A DNA stretch of 64,000 nt, taken from contig CAVSRU010000011.1 of the NCBI GenBank assembly GCA_963730535.1, forward strand, positions 296,951 through 360,950. The letters are read 5' to 3'. This document shows, in pieces, positions 50,382-60,066 of this stretch (position 1 is the stretch's first letter; every line of letters begins with the position of its first letter). Under the pieces are notes generated by a model that had not been told where the DNA came from, made no database searches, and saw only the letters and a program-made list of their open reading frames with translations. The translations under genes and the position numbers were made by a program. This DNA is from DASSUW01 sp963730535 (GTDB lineage: Bacteria > Actinomycetota > Thermoleophilia > Solirubrobacterales > Solirubrobacteraceae).

Positions 50382-51797
50382 GTGGCGGCCGGCTACGGCG
50401 AGGCGGCGTGGCCGTTCCTCGTCTCAGGCGTGATCACGGCCGGCTCCGGGCTGGCGCTGGACCAGATCACAGGCGAGAAGCGCGGCACGGCCGTCGGTCC
50501 GCGGGAGAGCTTCCTCGTCGTCGCCCTGATCTGGCTGCTGGTGCCGCTGTTCGGCGGGCTGCCGTTCGTGCTCGGCGACGTGCCGCAGCTCTCCCGGCTC
50601 GTGGACGCGTACTTCGAGTCGGTCTCCGGCTTCACGGCCACCGGCGCGACGGTGCTGACCGACATCGAGGCGCTGGACCACGCGATGCTCTTCTGGCGTC
50701 AGCTCAGCCACTGGCTCGGCGGGATGGGGATCATCGTGCTGGCCGTGGCGGTGCTGCCGCGGCTGCGGATCGGCGGGCGCCAGCTGCTCCAGTCGGAGCT
50801 GGCGGGGCCGACGGAGATCGAGCGTTTCTCGACGACCATCCGCGAGACCGCCCGCCGGCTGTGGTCGCTCTACGTCGGCCTCACGGCGGTGGCGACCCTC
50901 GTGCTCGCCATGGTCGGCTGGACCGGGCTCGACGACGCGATGACGCCGTTCCAAGCCGTCTCTCAAGCGTTCTCGGTGATCGCGCTGGGCGGGTTCTCGA
51001 CGAAGAACGAGTCGGCGGCAGCGTTCGTGCCGCTCACCCAGTACCTGCTCCTGCTCTTCATGATCCTCGCGGGCGTCAACTTCCTGCGGCTCTACCGCCT
51101 GCTCGTGCAGCGGCAGGTCGAGGTCGTGCGCACGGACGAGGAGCTGCGGCTCTACGGCGCCTTCCTCGCGCTCGGCTCCACGCTGATCGTGATCGAGCTC
51201 GTGGCCGGCGACTTCGCCCAGGGGGAGGAGGCCGTCCGCACCGGCATGTTCCAAGCAGTGGCGATCATGTCCACGACCGGGTTCGCGACCGCCGACTACA
51301 CCGAGTGGGGCGCGCTTGCGGCTATGACGCTCCTGCTGCTGATGTTCGTCGGCGCCTCCGCGGGCTCGACCGGCGGCTCGATCAAGGTGATCCGCCACCT
51401 GCTGCTCTTCAAGCTGGTCAAGCGGGAGCTCGACTCGACCATCCATCGCGAGATCGTCCGGCCGATCAGGGCGAACGGCATGGCGGTCGAGGAGCGCTCG
51501 CTGCGCTCGATGGTGGTCTTCGTGCTCCTCTACCTGCTCACGTTCGCCATCGGCTCGCTGGCGCTGCTGCTCGACGCCCGCTTCGGCGGGGCCGAGCTGA
51601 CGGCCTTCGAGGCGATCGGCGCCTCGGCCGCGTGCATCGGCAACGTCGGCCCCGCGTTCGGCTTCGCGGGCCCGTTCGGGTCCTACGCCCCGATGAGCGA
51701 CCTCTCGACCGGCATCCTCACGCTGCTCATGTGGCTCGGCCGCATGGAGATCATCCCCGTCGCCGTGCTGGTCAGCCGCAACTACTGGCGCGGATGA
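50382..51797 (+). CDS. trkH: Trk potassium transporter membrane subunit TrkH (start uncertain)
   Basis: At least 471 residues and about ten helices. The four K+-filter loops are visible: 'SVSGFTATGATVLTDIEALD', 'QAFSVIALGGFSTKNESAAA', 'QAVAIMSTTGFATADYTEWG' and 'GASAACIGNVGPAFGFAG', with 'MFVGASAGSTGGSIKVIRHL'. GTG 50382 is the first standard start, but the same frame reads a TrkH-like helix upstream ('FDLVGGVLKWVGAAFLAPAA') back to the TrkA stop with no ATG/GTG/TTG, so the true N-terminus may use a rare codon (ATA at 50289). Confidence 0.9.
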   Translation: MAAGYGEAAWPFLVSGVITAGSGLALDQITGEKRGTAVGPRESFLVVALIWLLVPLFGGLPFVLGDVPQLSRLVDAYFESVSGFTATGATVLTDIEALDHAMLFWRQLSHWLGGMGIIVLAVAVLPRLRIGGRQLLQSELAGPTEIERFSTTIRETARRLWSLYVGLTAVATLVLAMVGWTGLDDAMTPFQAVSQAFSVIALGGFSTKNESAAAFVPLTQYLLLLFMILAGVNFLRLYRLLVQRQVEVVRTDEELRLYGAFLALGSTLIVIELVAGDFAQGEEAVRTGMFQAVAIMSTTGFATADYTEWGALAAMTLLLLMFVGASAGSTGGSIKVIRHLLLFKLVKRELDSTIHREIVRPIRANGMAVEERSLRSMVVFVLLYLLTFAIGSLALLLDARFGGAELTAFEAIGASAACIGNVGPAFGFAGPFGSYAPMSDLSTGILTLLMWLGRMEIIPVAVLVSRNYWRG

Positions 51798-51802
51798 ACG
51801 CC

Positions 51803-51916
51803 GAACTTCGGCATTGAAGGGAGGGTCCCGGGGTGGCGAGTGTCGACTTGACGTCGATATTCGACGTCAAGTGAGCACGCGGCGTTCCGTGCTCCCCTTC
51901 AATGCCGCAGTTTCGG
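51803..51916. repeat. nested palindromic intergenic element
   Basis: Between two convergent genes. Outer arms GAACTTCGGCATTGAAGGGA (51803-51822) and the reverse complement of GAAACTGCGGCATTGAAGGG (51895-51914) flank an inner palindrome ACTTGACGTCGA-TAT-TCGACGTCAAGT (51846-51872) with 12-bp perfect arms. It could act as a bidirectional terminator; the arm sequence also occurs at 24794-24813, so it may be a repeat family (REP/BIME-like). Confidence 0.65.
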
Positions 51917-51920
51917 TCCC

Positions 51921-52373
51921 TCAGCCCGGCGGTGGCTCCTCGAACGGGCGCTCGAACAGCGTGGTGAGGACGATCTGGGTCTGGGTGCGGGTGACGCCCG
52001 GGTGGTCGCGAAGGCGCTCGAGCGCCTCCTCGAGGTGCGACGTGTCGCGCGCGCGCAGGTGCAGGACGGCGCTCGCCTCGCCGGCCACCGTGTAGGCCGC
52101 CTCGACCTCCGGGTGGCGCTCGACCGCCTCCCGCACCTCGAGCCCCGCCATCCGGCCCTCGGTGAAGAGCGCCACGAACGCGTGCGTGCCCCAGCCGAAG
52201 CGGCCGGGATCGACCTGCGCGGTGTAGCCGCGGATGACGCCTTCGGCCTCCAGGCGGTCGACGCGGCGCTTGACGGCCGGGGCCGAGAGCGAGACGCGCA
52301 TCCCGATGCTCTGGAAGGAGCGACGCGCGTTCTGCCGGAGGAGCGCAACGATCTGGCGGTCGATATCGTCCAT
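51921..52373 (-). CDS. Lrp/AsnC-family regulator
   Basis: 150-residue feast/famine regulator. N-terminal HTH 'MDDIDRQIVALLRQNARRSF' ... 'MRVSLSAPAVKRRVDRLEAE'; C-terminal RAM domain with 'EASAVLHLRARDTSHLEEAL' and 'VTRTQTQIVLTTLFERPFEE'. Divergent from hppD with a 105-bp spacer, so probably regulates tyrosine catabolism in response to an amino acid. ATG 52373 gives the standard length. Confidence 0.92.
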   Translation of the reverse strand: MDDIDRQIVALLRQNARRSFQSIGMRVSLSAPAVKRRVDRLEAEGVIRGYTAQVDPGRFGWGTHAFVALFTEGRMAGLEVREAVERHPEVEAAYTVAGEASAVLHLRARDTSHLEEALERLRDHPGVTRTQTQIVLTTLFERPFEEPPPG

Positions 52374-52478
52374 CGGGCTAGTGATTGTCGCATGCCACGC
52401 AACGGATACCGCTTGAGCGGGGCGCTCGACAGCGCAACCATTAAGAGCACGAACTTTGACCCAGAGGGAGGCCTGTCC

Positions 52479-53603
52479 GTGAGCACCCAACCCGTCGCCG
52501 CGCCCGAAGCCCAGGGCCACGACGACTTCATGCCGCTGCACGGCATCGACCACGTCGAGCTGTACGTCGGCAACGCCCTCCAGTCGGCCTACTTCTACGT
52601 CCACGCACTCGGCTTCCGCGAGGTCGCCTACGCGGGCCTCGAGAGCGGCGTGCGCGACCGCACGTCGCACGTGCTCGAGCAGGGCCGCGTCCGCCTGGTG
52701 CTCACCGGCGCGCTGACGCCCGACCACGAGATCGGCCGCCATTGCGCCGCCCACGGCGACGGCGTGAAGGTCATCGCCCTGTCCGTGCCGGACGTCGCGC
52801 ACGCGTACCACGAGGCGACCTCGCGCGGCGCGCGCGGCGTGCGCGAGCCATGGGAGGAGAGCGACGAGTCGGGCACGATCCGCTTCGCCACGATCGCGAC
52901 CTACGGGGACACCCTGCACACGTTCGTCGACCGCTCGGCGTACCGCGGCCCGTTCGTGCCCGGCTACGTGGCCCGCGACCGGTCGGCCGGCGACGCGGGG
53001 CTGCTCGCCATCGACCACGTCGTCGGCAACGTCGAGCTCGGCGAGATGGAGACGTGGGTGAAGTACTACGAGGACGTCTTCGGGATGACGGAGATGCTCC
53101 ACTTCACCGACGAGGCGATCTCCACCGAGTACTCCGCGCTCATGTCGAAGGTCGTCACCAGCGGCAACGGCCGGGTCAAGTTCCCGATCAACGAGCCGGC
53201 CGAGGGCAAGCGCAAGTCGCAGATCGACGAGTACCTCGAGTTCTACGGCGGGGCGGGCGCGCAGCACATCGCCGTCGCCACCCGTGACATCGTGCGCACC
53301 GTGACCGAGCTGCGCGAGCGCGGGATCGAGTTCCTGACCATTCCCGACACCTACTACGACGACGTGCCGGAGCGGATCGGCGAGATCAAGGAGTCGCTGG
53401 AGGACCTGCGGCGGCTCGGCATCCTCGTCGACCGCGACGACGAGGGCTACATGCTTCAGATCTTCACGAAGCCGATCGGCGACCGGCCGACGATGTTCCT
53501 CGAGGTCATCGAGCGCCACGGCGCGCGCGGCTTCGGCGAGGGCAACTTCAAGGCGCTCTTCGAGGCGATCGAGCGCGAGCAGGAGCTGAGGGGGAACCTC
53601 TGA
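52479..53603 (+). CDS. hppD: 4-hydroxyphenylpyruvate dioxygenase
   Basis: 374-residue non-haem iron dioxygenase converting 4-hydroxyphenylpyruvate to homogentisate. Two vicinal-oxygen-chelate halves; iron ligands are the His in 'AIDHVVGNVELGEMETWVKY' (near 186), the His in 'GAGAQHIAVATRDIVRTV' and the Glu in 'RPTMFLEVIERHGARGFGEG'. 'GFGEGNFKALFEAIEREQ' is the conserved C-terminal gate helix. GTG 52479 follows GAGGGAGG. It shares one base with homogentisate dioxygenase (TGATG). Confidence 0.95.
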   Translation: MSTQPVAAPEAQGHDDFMPLHGIDHVELYVGNALQSAYFYVHALGFREVAYAGLESGVRDRTSHVLEQGRVRLVLTGALTPDHEIGRHCAAHGDGVKVIALSVPDVAHAYHEATSRGARGVREPWEESDESGTIRFATIATYGDTLHTFVDRSAYRGPFVPGYVARDRSAGDAGLLAIDHVVGNVELGEMETWVKYYEDVFGMTEMLHFTDEAISTEYSALMSKVVTSGNGRVKFPINEPAEGKRKSQIDEYLEFYGGAGAQHIAVATRDIVRTVTELRERGIEFLTIPDTYYDDVPERIGEIKESLEDLRRLGILVDRDDEGYMLQIFTKPIGDRPTMFLEVIERHGARGFGEGNFKALFEAIEREQELRGNL

Positions 53604-54796
53604 TGCGCTACCACTCGCTGGGTCAGATCCCGCAGAAGCGGCACGTCCAGTTCCGCGACCCGGATGCCTCGGGGAACGGCACCGCGCCGCTGCTCGTCGA
53701 GGAGGTGCTCGGGTTCGAGGGCTTCTCGGGCAACGAGTCGATCCTCTACCACCTGTGGTCGCCGTGCCGGATCAGCGACGTCGGGGAGTTCACCCCGATC
53801 GAGCTCGAGGAGTGGGTGCCGGACACGCACGTCCATCGCCTGACGAACACGATGGGGCTCGAGCCGATGGGCGACTCCGTGCTCGGCCGGCGAGTGCTCC
53901 AGTACAACAACGACGTCGAGATCGGGATCTGCATCCCGGAGGCCGAGGCGGACTACTTCTACCGCGACGGCGAGGGCGACGAGGTCATCTTCGTCCACGA
54001 GGGCTCGGGGGTCGTGGAGACGATCTTCGGCACCCTGGAGTACCGCCAGCACGACTACGTGGTGATCCCGCGGGGGATCACGTATCGCTTCAAGTTCGAC
54101 ACGCCACAGCGGTGGCTGACCTTCTACACGCCGGGCGAGATCGAGACGCCCAACCGCTACCGCAACCGCTACGGCCAGCTGCTCGAGCACGCCCCGTTCT
54201 CCCAGCGCGACTTCAGGCCGCCCGGCTCCCTGGAGACCCACCGGGACCGCGGCGAGTACATGGTCAAGGTGCGGGTGCGCGGCGGCTACCAGGACTACGT
54301 GCTCGACTACCACCCGCTCGACGTCGTCGGCTGGGACGGCTACGTCTACCCGTACACGTTCAACATCGCCGACTTCGAGCCCAAGGCGGGGCGCCTGCAC
54401 CAGCCGCCGCCCGCGCACCAGAACTTCCAGGGCCCGAACTTCGTCATCTGCTCGTTCTGCCCGCGGATGCTCGACTGGGACCCGATGGCCATCCCCCTCC
54501 CCTACCACCACTCGAACGTGCAGTCGGAGGAGATGATCTATTACGTCGACGGCCAGTTCGGCTCGCGCAAGGGCGTCGACATCGGGGCGATCACGCTGCA
54601 CCCCTCGGGGCTCCCGCACGGCCCGCAGCCGGGCCTCGTCGAGAAGTCATTGGGCGCGGACCGCACGGAGGAGCTGGCGGTCATGTGCGACACGTTCCGG
54701 CCTTTGAAGCTGACGACGCTGTCGCGCGACCTCGACGACCCGTCCTACGCGTTCTCGTGGTTCGAGGAGGGGGCCCAGCTCTCGACTACGGGCTGA
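53603..54796 (+). CDS. hmgA: homogentisate 1,2-dioxygenase
   Basis: 397-residue cupin dioxygenase that opens the homogentisate ring to maleylacetoacetate. Characteristic parts: 'GEGDEVIFVHEGSGVVETIF' (first cupin), 'HDYVVIPRGITYRF', 'YPLPYHHSNVQSEEMIYYVD'-like block at 'IPLPYHHSNVQSEEMIYYVD' (metal His and Glu) and 'ITLHPSGLPHGPQPG' (last His). ATG overlaps the HPPD stop. Maleylacetoacetate isomerase and fumarylacetoacetase are not in view. Confidence 0.92.
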   Translation: MRYHSLGQIPQKRHVQFRDPDASGNGTAPLLVEEVLGFEGFSGNESILYHLWSPCRISDVGEFTPIELEEWVPDTHVHRLTNTMGLEPMGDSVLGRRVLQYNNDVEIGICIPEAEADYFYRDGEGDEVIFVHEGSGVVETIFGTLEYRQHDYVVIPRGITYRFKFDTPQRWLTFYTPGEIETPNRYRNRYGQLLEHAPFSQRDFRPPGSLETHRDRGEYMVKVRVRGGYQDYVLDYHPLDVVGWDGYVYPYTFNIADFEPKAGRLHQPPPAHQNFQGPNFVICSFCPRMLDWDPMAIPLPYHHSNVQSEEMIYYVDGQFGSRKGVDIGAITLHPSGLPHGPQPGLVEKSLGADRTEELAVMCDTFRPLKLTTLSRDLDDPSYAFSWFEEGAQLSTTG

Positions 54797-54956
54797 GCTT
54801 GCGCTGTCGCAATAAGGGATGACCCTTAGGGGATGCGGGGCGGTTCGCACCCTGGGCGCCTACGGCTGCCAGGCTAGGAATCGAAGGGCCACAGAGCGAT
54901 CCTGGTCGTACGAAAAAACCACCCCGGCCTCCCCGGGAGAGAAGAGACAAACGACC

Positions 54957-55241
54957 ATGTCCGTTTCCAGCCACCAGCAGGTCAATGCCCATGACAGCTC
55001 GCTCGCCGGCGCCCGAGTCTGGTTCTCGGAGAAGGGCCTCTCGCGGCCGCGCGAGGGCCGCATCCTGGCGGGCGTCTCCGCGTCCGTCGCTCGCCGCTAC
55101 GACCTCAACCCGCTCGTCGCCCGCCTGCTCAGCATCGTCACCGTCGTGGTGCTGACCCCGCTCGTGTACGTCGGCGCGTGGTTCCTGATGCCGAACGACG
55201 CCGACAGCGAGGCCGCGCCGGCCGCGGCGAGCGCTGCCTGA
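54957..55241 (+). CDS. PspC-domain membrane protein
   Basis: 94-residue protein. Residues 30-80 are a PspC domain: 'LSRPREGRILAGVSASVARR', 'YDLNPLVARLLSIVTVVVLT' with a single membrane helix. PspC proteins take part in membrane-stress response. No PspA gene is adjacent. The first 28 residues are polar and unrelated. ATG 54957 has GAGAAGAGA upstream as a weak RBS. Confidence 0.87.
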   Translation: MSVSSHQQVNAHDSSLAGARVWFSEKGLSRPREGRILAGVSASVARRYDLNPLVARLLSIVTVVVLTPLVYVGAWFLMPNDADSEAAPAAASAA

Positions 55242-55265
55242 CGCACGTCGGGACCTCGCTGGCCC

Positions 55266-55298
55266 GCCGCTGATCGTCCGTTGTGGGCGATCGGCGGC
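55266..55298. terminator. hairpin between convergent genes
   Basis: GCCGCTGATCG (55266-55276) pairs with CGATCGGCGGC (55288-55298) with one mismatch, loop TCCGTTGTGGG. Located between the PspC stop and the stop of the minus-strand hypothetical gene; likely a shared terminator. Confidence 0.5.
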
Positions 55299-55305
55299 GG
55301 CGCCG

Positions 55306-55650
55306 CTACTCCGCCTCGCCGACCGGCTCGGCGGACGTGCCGATGATGCCGAAGATGCGCCCCGGCACCTGAGCCGAGTAGTCGAACCACGTGAAGTAGG
55401 CCGGCGTCTCGTTGCGCAGGAGGTCGACGATCGGCGCCAACGCGTCGTATGAGAAGCTCACCTCAGCCGCATTCAGATCGGACCTGAACCGGTTCGGCGC
55501 CATCGTGGTCCCGGCGCGATAGAACCTCACGAACGCGAGCAGCGAACGGTCCGCCCTGTAGAGCCAGATCGTGGCCGCGAACTGATTCGGCTCGCCCGGC
55601 GAGACGACATTCGCCTCGTAGCTGGCGACCTGCGTGGTGGTGATGGGCAT
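55306..55650 (-). CDS. hypothetical protein
   Basis: 114-residue soluble protein beginning 'MPITTTQVASYEANVVSPGE', with alternating beta-type segments ('FAATIWLYRADRSLLAFVRF', 'AYFTWFDYSAQVPGRIFGII'). I do not recognise a family. Nothing adjacent suggests a role. Coherent composition and length support it as a gene. Confidence 0.6.
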   Translation of the reverse strand: MPITTTQVASYEANVVSPGEPNQFAATIWLYRADRSLLAFVRFYRAGTTMAPNRFRSDLNAAEVSFSYDALAPIVDLLRNETPAYFTWFDYSAQVPGRIFGIIGTSAEPVGEAE

Positions 55651-56374
55651 CGCGCCTACGCTCCCAGAATCGGCGGGACCTCGCCACCCGCCCGAACCCG
55701 CTTCGCGCCGGCGGTTGCGGGGGTCGGTCCGTCGTCATGCCCTCCCGGGGCAGCGCTCGCAAGCTCGCGCTCGAGCGCCCCGGGAGGCCACGCCGCGGAC
55801 CGCCCTCCCACACGCGCGGTCTCGCCGAACGTGCTCTCCATGGGAGGCCGTGCGGAGGGAGGCACAGCATCGCCGGGTGCAGCGCGCAATTTGACGTCGC
55901 GATCGGAGACTGGTCCCGCCAGATCGCCACCCCATCTCCGAGAAGCGCCGGTGGGGCGGGACCGATCTCAACGATCGCTGCGCCTCCGGCGCTTCGAGGG
56001 CGCGTACCGGCCGGCTCCTTCGGCCGCGCTAGCGTCGCGTCGCCACCGGCACGGCTACCGAGGCCCGCCCGGTGCAGGGCGCCCAACAAGGCAATTGCTT
56101 GACTTAGGACACGCGAAAGCAGCAGCGCACCGCGAGCGCCCGGCTCCTGCCGGGCCGTGGCACTCTTCCGGGCGTACTGGCGCACTGGTGCCCGCGATAC
56201 GACGCGAGGTCACGAGCGGCGTTCTCGTGCGAGTGCCAAGCGGTCCGACGCCGCGCCGCTGGACCGCGGCTGCAACTCGCCGCGATAGGCGCTGTCGCCT
56301 CTGCCTCAAGGAGCGGCCACCGCCGCCCGGAACCGTGTCTGCTCCTCTTTCAGCGCGAGCGACCAGTGCCCGGG
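55651..56374. other. 724-bp region with no supportable gene, rich in hairpins
   Basis: Neither strand has a frame with domain content or normal codon use. It contains a perfect 11-bp inverted repeat CCTCCCGGGGC (55741-55751) / GCCCCGGGAGG (55777-55787) whose loop can itself pair, and several weaker stems. It could be decayed coding DNA or a structured RNA or regulatory region; nothing proves either. Confidence 0.5.
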
Positions 56375-57801
56375 TCAGCCAGCGAGCTCGCGCACGACCG
56401 TGAGCACCCGCTCCACGTCCGCTCGCGTGGTGCGGAAGTTCGTGATGCAAGCCCGCAGAGCGAAGCGCCCATCGACCGTCGCATTCGACAGGTAGACGCG
56501 ACCGTCGCGCTGCAGCACCTGCAAGATCCGCTCGTTGTGAGCGTCGAGCGCCGGCTCGTCGAGGTGCGTCGGCGCATGCCGAAAGCAGCAGATGCTCAGT
56601 CCGGGGCCGGCGAGGAGCTCGAAGTCGTCCGCGGCCGCGACGAGCTGGGCGAGGTGGGCGGTCAGGCGGATGTCCTCGCCGATCGCGGCAGCGAGCCGGC
56701 GCGCGCCGTAGAAGCGCAGCGTCGTCCACAGCTTGAGCGCCCGGAAGCGGCGGCTGAGCTCCAGCCCGTGGTCCCAGAAGGCGAAGGACTCCGCCGGTTG
56801 GGTCGCGAGGATGCGGACGTAGTCGTCGGCCTCGGCGCCGAACGCCCGCGCAGTGGCCGCCGCGTCGTGCAACAGCAGCGCGCTGCAGTCGACCGGGGCG
56901 TAGAGCCACTTATGGGCGTCGATGCACAGGGAGTCGGCGCGGTGCAGGCCGGCGAAGAGCTCGCGGCAGGCGGGGTCTGCCGCAGCGGGCGCCCCGTACG
57001 CGCCGTCGACGTGTAGCCAGACGCCCGCGTCGGCCGCGACGGTGGCCACCGCGTCGAGCGGGTCGACGGCACCGGTGGATGTGGTGCCGGCGTTGGCGAC
57101 GACGCAGATCGGCAACAAGCCGGCGGCACGGTCGGAGGCAATCGCCGTCCGCAGCGCCGCCGGGTCGAGCCGGCGGTCGCGGTCGACGGCCACCGGCTCA
57201 ACCCGCACGCCGAGTGCCGCCGCCGCTTTGGCAACGGAGAAGTGCGTCTCGACTGACGCGTAGACCCGCATCGCGCGGCGGTCGTCGTCCGGGCCCGTCA
57301 CGGCCCGTAAAGCGACGAGAAGCGCGGTCAGATTGGCGGCGGACCCGCCGCTCACCAGGATCCCGGTCGCCGCCTCGTCGAAGCCGACGAACTCGCCCAG
57401 CCAGCGCAACGTCTGGTGCTCGACGGCCGCTGCGGCCGGACCGGACCGCCACGACGTGACGTTCTGATCGGCCGCCGACGCCAGCAGGTCCGCGGCCACC
57501 CCAACCGGCGCCGGCGGCGACTGCACGTAGCCGAAGAACGGGGCGTCGTCCGCCGCCCGGAGGCAAGGACGGCCGCGCACGCGGCGAGCAGCTCTTCCAC
57601 GCTCTCGCCGTCCGCCGGCAGGGCCCGGTCGGCGCCGACCATTCGCTCGACCTCCACAGCGGACGGCGGACGCTCGAACACGGGCCCGGACCGAGCGGCA
57701 GCGACCTCCTGCTCCACCAGCGCCGTCACCCCGGTGAGCAGGGCGCGGAAGTCCTCGCCGGTCAGATCGAGCGAGGCGTCGCGCCGGTCGGGGTCCCTCA
57801 T
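56375..57801 (-). pseudogene. PLP-dependent aromatic amino-acid decarboxylase-like, frameshifted
   Basis: Group II PLP decarboxylase (AADC/GadA-like), about 475 residues if restored. The start 'MRDPDRRDASLDLTGEDFRA' at 57801 is in one frame to about 57570; the remainder 'DAPFFGYVQSPPAPVGVAAD', 'TGILVSGGSAANLTALLVAL', 'GVWLHVDGAYGAPAAADPAC' and 'LCIDAHKWLYAPVDCSALLL' (PLP Lys in HKW) is in another. One lost base (or two gained) near 57560-57570 accounts for it. Catalytic residues after the shift look intact. Either recent pseudogene or sequence error. Confidence 0.85.
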
Positions 57802-58110
57802 CGGCCGGATCCTGCCAGCCCACGACCAACGGGGCGAGCCGACTGCCGTTCTCGCCTGGCCGGGCAGCGCGGCGTTCGCCGGCGCGGACTGCTGCTTCCC
57901 GAGACATGCAACTAGCCCGGTCGCGGGATTTCAGGCCCTCGCCTGGCAGCGCCGTCCTCAGCGTGATGCTGTGCTGGTTCGACGATCGACGGCATCGGGC
58001 ACCATCGCGTTCAGCAGAACTGATCCGCGCGAGCCGCCATCGGGGATGACAACCCGGTAGGTTCCTGGACAGGCGCGGTCGAGCGCCGACTCGACCCTGG
58101 GGAGGGCTCA
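57802..58110. other. 309-bp spacer with no gene seen
   Basis: Between the divergent decarboxylase and LVIVD genes. No frame with protein-like content. The last 20 bases carry a strong RBS (GGGGAGGG) for the LVIVD gene. Promoters for both genes presumably lie here but no consensus was identified. Confidence 0.5.
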
Positions 58111-59563
58111 ATGAAGGTCAGATGGCTCATTGCCGTCGCGCTTGCGGGTTCGCTGGCCGTGCCGGTCGCGGCATCCGGACATCCGCTCGAGCGGAATCTC
58201 GGCGTCTTCTCCGGCGAGCTTCCGGAGGTCGAACTTCCTGGAAGCCGCACCCAGCCGCAGCTACTTCCGCGGCGCGCCGCCGAGCGAGTACGACACGACG
58301 GACAACATGCGGTTCGTCGGCTTCTCGCCGCGCCCGGCCGCGGGCAGCCTGTCGCTGGCGAACTCCGACGTCGCGTTCCAGGGCAAGCGCGTGTACCAGG
58401 GCACGTTCCCCGGGTTCCGGATCATCGACATCAACAACCCGTCGAAGCCGAAGGAGATCATCAACTACGAGGACTGCCGCCATCCCTCGGGGCAGGGCGA
58501 CGTCGTCATCTACGGCGACATCATGACCCGCTCATGGGATTCGGCCTCGTCGAACGGCATGCCCGCCGGCGGCTGGCCGTGCGGCGACTCACGTGTCCAG
58601 GCCGGTGAAGAGGGCCTGCACGTCTTCGACGTGGGCGACCCGACGGCGCCCGACGTCGAGGCGTTCATCGATCTGCCCTGCGGCTCGCACACCGCGTCGG
58701 GCGTGCCCGATCCGGCCAATGACCGCCTGATCATCTACAGCACGCCGTCGAACGGCAATTGCGACGGCATCGACATCATCGAGATCCCGCTCGGCAACCC
58801 GACGGCGGCCTCGTACCACCACTTCGAGGCGGCCGCCGACCTGATCGCCTGCCACGACACCGGCGTCATCCTCGGCGACGTCCTGAAGGCGGCGTGCGCC
58901 GGCGGCCAGGGCTTCGCGGTGTGGAGCATGGCCTCCGCGGACGGCGGCTCGCTGATCGACCCGGCGCTGCTGTACACGAAGAACATCAAGACCACCGAGG
59001 GCAAGAACATCAACACGGGCCACTCGGCGGCGTTCTCCAACGACGGCAAGACGCTGATCTTCGGCCACGAGCCGAGCGGCGGTGTCCAGCCCCGCTGCCA
59101 GCCGACGGGGACGGTGCTCAACGACGCCACCTACCCGGTGCAGACGGACGACATGAAGTCGTTCTTCTTCTTCGACGTGGCGACAGGCGAGCTGAAGGCT
59201 CAATGGACCCTGCCGCGTGCCCAGACGTCGCTCGAGAACTGCACGCTGCACAACTACAACGTGGTGCCGAGCAAGAAGCGCGACATCCTCGTGCAGGGCA
59301 GCTACCAGTCGGGCATCGGTGTGGTCGACTTCACGGATCTCGACAACATCCGGGAGATCGCTTACGCCGATCCGAAGCCGCTGAACCCGGCGGCCTTCAC
59401 GATCGGCGGCGACTGGTCGTCGCACTACTACAACGGGCTGATCTACGAGTCCGACATCACGCGCGGCCTGCTCGCGTGGGAGATCCGGGGCGACGCGCTG
59501 GGCGGCACCATGCGCCTGGACCGCCTCAACCCGCAGACCCAGGAGTTCACCACCTCCGGGTAG
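58111..59563 (+). pseudogene. secreted LVIVD beta-propeller protein, frameshifted near its start
   Basis: About 483 residues if restored. ATG 58111 follows GGGGAGGG and encodes a signal peptide ('LIAVALAGSLAVPVAASGHP'); the frame shifts at about 58234, where one extra C in GTCGAACTTC would join 'PEVE' to 'FLEAAPSRSYFRGAPPSEYD'. The body has LVIVD-type repeats: 'FPGFRIIDINNPSKPKEIIN', 'EEGLHVFDVGDPTAPDVEAF', 'SGIGVVDFTDLDNIREIAYA', 'YESDITRGLLAWEIRG'. Extracellular propeller of unknown ligand. Confidence 0.82.
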
Positions 59564-59707
59564 GCGCAGCATCGGCAGGGGCGGTCCGTCCGCGGGCCGC
59601 CCCGCTCGTCGACGCACGCTGTACCGTCGCTCCGGACATGACCGAGACGCGGTGTATCTACATCTCTTTTGCGTCTTCTCTTCGGGGCCAGCAACTACTC
59701 CGCTGGC

Positions 59708-60064
59708 TCAGTCCAGTGTGAGGACGATGCCGACGCCGAAGGTGTCGAGGTCGTCCGAGTGGATCGTGCGGAGCCAGATGTTCACGAACCGGCCGTTACC
59801 CCTCACGGCTCCCTCGAAGACGTTGTTGCCCGAGCCGGACGGGCCCCAGTGGTCGCCGCCGTGGACTCGCGACGCGGTCCTCACGCCGTCGATGGTGAAG
59901 ATGTCGAACGCGTAGGCGTTGTCGCGGTCGAAGTCGTTCAGGGAGTCGACCATGGTCACGGATCCCCAGGCCAGGAACGGCCGGGACCGGCCGAGGTCGA
60001 TCGTGGCGCTGGCGGAGCCGCCGAGGTTCTTGAGCGCGAAGAGGTCGACCTTGAAGGCCTGCAT
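59708..60064 (-). CDS. stand-alone repeat-domain protein similar to protease C-terminus
   Basis: 118-residue protein 'MQAFKVDLFALKNLGGSASA' ... 'LAWGSVTMVDSLNDFDRDNA' ... 'SRVHGGDHWGPSGSGNNVFE' ... 'SDDLDTFGVGIVLTLD'. It is clearly paralogous to the C-terminal 120 residues of the matrixin protease two genes upstream, which share the same spacing of LAWGxVxMxDSxxDFDRDNA and G(D/R)HWG. No signal peptide, so it may bind the protease or its substrate, or have lost a partner. Begins 2 bp after the preceding small gene's stop. Confidence 0.65.
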   Translation of the reverse strand: MQAFKVDLFALKNLGGSASATIDLGRSRPFLAWGSVTMVDSLNDFDRDNAYAFDIFTIDGVRTASRVHGGDHWGPSGSGNNVFEGAVRGNGRFVNIWLRTIHSDDLDTFGVGIVLTLD

Positions 60065-60066
60065 CG

